From a virus, in IMG/VR virus record IMGVR_UViG_3300025137_000164, positions 1 through 31,666 of that record: DNA of 31,666 nucleotides; one strand, 5' to 3'. Shown here in pieces: positions 29,229 through 31,666 of this stretch. Positions within the stretch are counted from its first letter, which is position 1; each line of letters begins with the position of its first letter. The notes below the pieces were generated by a model. The model worked only from the letters and a program-made list of their open reading frames with translations, did no database searches and was not told the DNA's origin. A program made the translations under genes and the position numbers.

Positions 29229-30851
29229 ATGTTGACTGCAGGAGATTTTGGTTATCTAGGCGGTTTGACTGGTGCTGGTAAGGCAGCAGAGCTTTTTGGT
29301 TCTGGGCAACTAACAGGCGACATGGCTTCTGGTTACGAAAGAGGCTCAGGAATTAGGACTAGGTTAAACGAAACCGATTACGGTGCTTTATCTAATTATA
29401 ATTTTGCAGCAAAACGCGCAGGATATCTTGGTGAAGATTTTGAATACAACGCAGATTATGACGATTTATCTACTAATCTCATGTATCACAAAGATTACGT
29501 GCCAGATTCTGATGAGTTAAAGAACGCGAAAAACTCGTTAAGGTCAGCAGGTTTCGCAGACATTCCTTTGTTTGAGCCTTCTTCATGGGCGCAAGCAGGG
29601 GTTCAGTTCATTAGACCCAATCAATTTAATGCTAAGAATTTACCCTATAGTATTTCAGGCGCAGGCGCAGCCAACGTCGGAGCAAGAGAAGAAAATGTAT
29701 ACGACAAATTAAGAAGCCTTTACAGCGAATGGGGGCAGTACGAGTCTTCTGGTTTTGAAGGTGGCAACAAGATGGGCGGTAATAAGTCCAATTGGGGCGC
29801 ACTTAAATCTTTTGCATCAGGTGACCGACCAGAGTTTTCAAATGCAATTAACTCAGAATACGGATCAAACGAAGCACTCAAGCGATATTTAGAAACGGGT
29901 GAAATAACCTCTGATTTAAATCCAACTTATGCACTTCAAGCTTACGATTACGCTGTAAGAGAAACTGCTAGGCAACAACAAACAAAATCAGAAGGGTTTT
30001 TCTCAAGTTTTTTAAAAGGAAACATTGGCGCGATTGTTGGAGGCACGTTAGGTTTTATGGTTGGCGGTCCACCGGGTGCAGCTTTTGGCGCAGGTGCAGG
30101 CGCAACTGCTCAAGGAATTGAAGCAGGGGATTCTTTTTTTAGTATCGCATTAAGCGCAGCAGGGAGTTACTTCGCAGCAGGAAGCATTGCCAACGGTTGG
30201 ACAAATGCGTTTAGGGAAATGACAGTAGAGCAAGCCCAAGCAGCAGGATTGACGGGCGCATCAGGGGTTGGCGCAGCAGGAACTGGAGGAACGCTTGCAG
30301 CAAGCCAAGCAGCACTTGGCGTTGGGACAACAAACACTGTTATCAACGCAGGATTATCCGCAGAAGCTTATGCAAACGCAGCAAACATAATAAGGGCTGG
30401 AGGTTCGTTAACGGGAATCAATCCAACGGTTTTAAAAGGCTTGCTAAACAACACAGCTTTTATGAACTCTTTAAGCCAACCAATTTTTGCATCAACAAAT
30501 TTAAAAGCAGCCGAGTTATTAACAGAAGCAGCTACAACAACTGGAAGCAAAGTGGTCGATGCTGCAATAAAAGTCCTTGATACCACAGGAAAATACACAG
30601 GAACTGTCAACGCAGAAGGATTGGCAACTACGGGGGCAGCCACGGCAGACGCGGCAACAAAAACCATTGAAGCAAAAGAACAAGCAGAAGAGGCAGAAGT
30701 AAGGGCAGAAGAATTTGGAGAGTCTTTTGAGACCGTTTATGAAGACGCATATTCAGATGACGTTGCTTCTGAAGGCACTGTCGGTGGATTAGGCTCTGCT
30801 ATGCCAGCGTCCTCTCGATATGGTCGCCGATTTACAAGAAGGTTTGCATAG
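29229..30851 (+). CDS. Large Ala/Gly-rich virion-type protein (540 aa), probable ejection or internal protein
   Basis: Residues 1-255 are polar with aromatic patches (SALSNYNF-like and YDKLRSLYSEWGQY segments). Residues about 258-320 are a glycine-rich hydrophobic region (NIGAIVGGTLGFMVGGPPGA) that could insert into a membrane. Residues 330-500 are Ala/Thr/Gly-rich with long helices. The C-terminus is acidic then basic (SSRYGRRFTRRFA). This resembles phage ejection proteins and tail tape-like proteins rather than an HK97-fold capsid protein: there is no E-loop or beta-rich core. It occupies the position where a capsid gene might be expected. It is followed by the membrane-protein cassette. 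Confidence 0.55.
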   Translation: MLTAGDFGYLGGLTGAGKAAELFGSGQLTGDMASGYERGSGIRTRLNETDYGALSNYNFAAKRAGYLGEDFEYNADYDDLSTNLMYHKDYVPDSDELKNAKNSLRSAGFADIPLFEPSSWAQAGVQFIRPNQFNAKNLPYSISGAGAANVGAREENVYDKLRSLYSEWGQYESSGFEGGNKMGGNKSNWGALKSFASGDRPEFSNAINSEYGSNEALKRYLETGEITSDLNPTYALQAYDYAVRETARQQQTKSEGFFSSFLKGNIGAIVGGTLGFMVGGPPGAAFGAGAGATAQGIEAGDSFFSIALSAAGSYFAAGSIANGWTNAFREMTVEQAQAAGLTGASGVGAAGTGGTLAASQAALGVGTTNTVINAGLSAEAYANAANIIRAGGSLTGINPTVLKGLLNNTAFMNSLSQPIFASTNLKAAELLTEAATTTGSKVVDAAIKVLDTTGKYTGTVNAEGLATTGAATADAATKTIEAKEQAEEAEVRAEEFGESFETVYEDAYSDDVASEGTVGGLGSAMPASSRYGRRFTRRFA

Positions 30852-30853
30852 CA

Positions 30854-31189
30854 ATGACCGAAATAACCCCAGAAGTAAAACCCGAAGAACCTGTCAAAAA
30901 GAAGGTTGAGTTGGAACTAGAGGTCACGCCCAACAATATAGGGGTCAACCCATTCCAAAAGTGGGTGCATTTAGCTAAGACGGTAGATGCTTGGCGCATA
31001 TTCCCTAGGATCTTTGTCACGGTTTACATTGTATTGCTTTACGACGTAGTCACTTGGTTCATGGAATTAGAAGAACCAAACCTAGAACAAGCCGGATTGG
31101 TCAGCATTGTTGTTGGCGCGATGGCAGCGGTGTTTGGAATTTACGCAGGAACGAACAAACAAAGCAAAGCCTTCAAAGGCGGTGACTGA
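30854..31189 (+). CDS. Two-helix membrane protein, holin candidate
   Basis: This 111-aa protein has a charged N-terminal arm (1-45, Glu/Lys-rich) and two membrane segments, at about 55-70 (FVTVYIVLLYDVVTWFM) and 81-98 (GLVSIVVGAMAAVFGIYAG), then a short basic tail. The FPRIFVTVYIVLLYDVVTWF and QAGLVSIVVGA pattern is one I associate with small membrane proteins in marine phage lysis regions. Two helices and a charged tail fit a class II holin. The stop overlaps the next start (TGATG). Confidence 0.65.
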   Translation: MTEITPEVKPEEPVKKKVELELEVTPNNIGVNPFQKWVHLAKTVDAWRIFPRIFVTVYIVLLYDVVTWFMELEEPNLEQAGLVSIVVGAMAAVFGIYAGTNKQSKAFKGGD

Positions 31190-31470
31190 TGGGCGAAGTG
31201 TTTGCTCTGATTGCAGAGGTCGGTTTTCCGATAGCGATGTCGCTTATTGGTGGTTTCTTTATATTCCTAACAATCAAATACATCCTTGAGTCTGTGGTTG
31301 GTCAGGTGCAAAGCATTCATTTGATTGTACAAAATTTAGACAATAGAGTTAAAACCATGAACCACGATATGGTTCGCATGGATTGCACGATGTGTAGCGT
31401 TTTAGGCATACGCCCAGACTTAGAAAGGATATCGAGAGCCGATGGAAAAGAAGATGCAAGGCGCGACTGA
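31189..31470 (+). CDS. Single-helix membrane protein, holin-like paralogue 1
   Basis: A 93-aa protein with an N-terminal membrane helix (about 10-30, GFPIAMSLIGGFFIFLTIKY), then an amphipathic coil (IHLIVQNLDNRVKTMNHDMV) and a charged tail. Topology and size resemble UviB/BhlA-type holins. It is similar in design to the next gene: both have GFPI at the start of the helix and a following LxxR(V/I)xxx(N/D)xDx(V/I)R coil. It is coupled by TGATG at both ends. Confidence 0.65.
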   Translation: MGEVFALIAEVGFPIAMSLIGGFFIFLTIKYILESVVGQVQSIHLIVQNLDNRVKTMNHDMVRMDCTMCSVLGIRPDLERISRADGKEDARRD

Positions 31471-31666
31471 TGAATATTGCTCAAGTAATTAACGAATACG
31501 GGTTTCCGATTGTTGCGACAGTTGGCTTGCTGTACATGATTTATTTTATCTGGCAGTTTATTACTACCAAAATAAAATCCAAGCTTGGCGAAACTATGAC
31601 CACTCTGGTAGGCTTAATAGACCGCATTCGTATGTTGGATAACGATATCATACGGTTACAACAAAA
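31470..31666 (+). CDS. Single-helix membrane protein, holin-like paralogue 2, cut by the window end
   Basis: The frame opens at ATG 31470, overlapping the previous stop (TGATG), and runs to the window edge without a stop (65 codons plus two bases). The N-terminal helix is at about 10-30 (GFPIVATVGLLYMIYFIWQF), followed by LIDRIRMLDNDIIRLQQ, a coil like that of the preceding protein. If the ends of the window join, the last two bases and base 1 complete an AAT codon and the frame continues through the 2-205 segment to a stop at 205, giving 133 aa. Confidence 0.65.
   Translation, partial: MNIAQVINEYGFPIVATVGLLYMIYFIWQFITTKIKSKLGETMTTLVGLIDRIRMLDNDIIRLQQ

Noticed and set aside
29229-30851. 540-aa protein as the major capsid protein
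   Set aside because: It is too long for a simple HK97-fold subunit. It contains a long hydrophobic glycine-rich segment and Ala/Thr-rich helices, and resembles ejection-type proteins more. The call stays open to structure prediction.
1-31666. Integrase, excisionase, repressor, toxin-antitoxin or retroelement genes that would mark a prophage or defence island
   Set aside because: None of the reading frames shows the tyrosine or serine recombinase motifs, a repressor-type architecture, reverse transcriptase motifs or paired toxin-antitoxin genes.

Overview
The window reads as a small, gene-dense genome of a tailed phage, most likely a short-tailed podovirus-like phage. It carries a terminase pair, a P22-type large portal, a gp10-like tail-closure/DNA-stabilisation protein, a T4-type lysozyme, a run of large Ala/Gly-rich proteins of the internal-virion/ejection kind, and its own replication genes. 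I see no integrase, lysogenic repressor, RNA polymerase, tRNA, rRNA or CRISPR array, so a virulent lifestyle relying on host RNA polymerase is likely. Several small proteins (such as those at 28496-29033 and 19649-20589) belong to families I associate with marine podoviruses. The host cannot be read from the sequence.

Layout. (1) 1-9007, rightward: membrane/lysis proteins, lysozyme, gp10-like protein, then small virion proteins and four larger putative internal virion proteins. (2) 9046-11858, rightward: an inverted repeat, a sigma70-like promoter, two small early proteins, a Snf2-type helicase and a VRR-NUC-type nuclease. (3) 11906-20894, leftward: the replication operon. In transcription order it has four small conserved phage proteins (one possibly ssDNA-binding), an AEP-type primase with a four-cysteine motif, a 64-aa protein, a UvrD-like helicase, an AT-rich DNA methyltransferase and a family C (DnaE-like) DNA polymerase. 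Most of these genes overlap or abut. (4) 20895-21189: a divergent control region with seven GGTWAC sites beside an AT-rich tract, the best candidate for an origin or operator. (5) 21190-31666, rightward: small early proteins, an HNH protein full of repeats, small and large terminase, portal, a cluster of tiny basic proteins, a 540-aa virion-like protein and three small membrane proteins.

Two points stand out. The two ends both fall inside the membrane/lysis cassette and join in frame, so the window is probably a complete circular (circularly permuted) genome of 31,666 bp. If so, it contains terminase, portal and tail/ejection proteins but nothing I can recognise as a major capsid protein, scaffold or tail fibre. 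Either the capsid protein is extremely diverged, or it lies outside the window, or the element packages its DNA into a capsid supplied by another phage.

How the parts may work together: the promoters at 9061 and 21119 share spacing and a leader ending in a common purine-rich ribosome binding site, and they probably switch on the early rightward genes. The same ribosome binding site precedes two genes of the leftward operon. The primase, two helicases, family C polymerase and nuclease form a replication/repair set that probably borrows the host clamp and proofreading subunits. Late genes are largely translationally coupled by ATGA, TAATG or TGATG overlaps.
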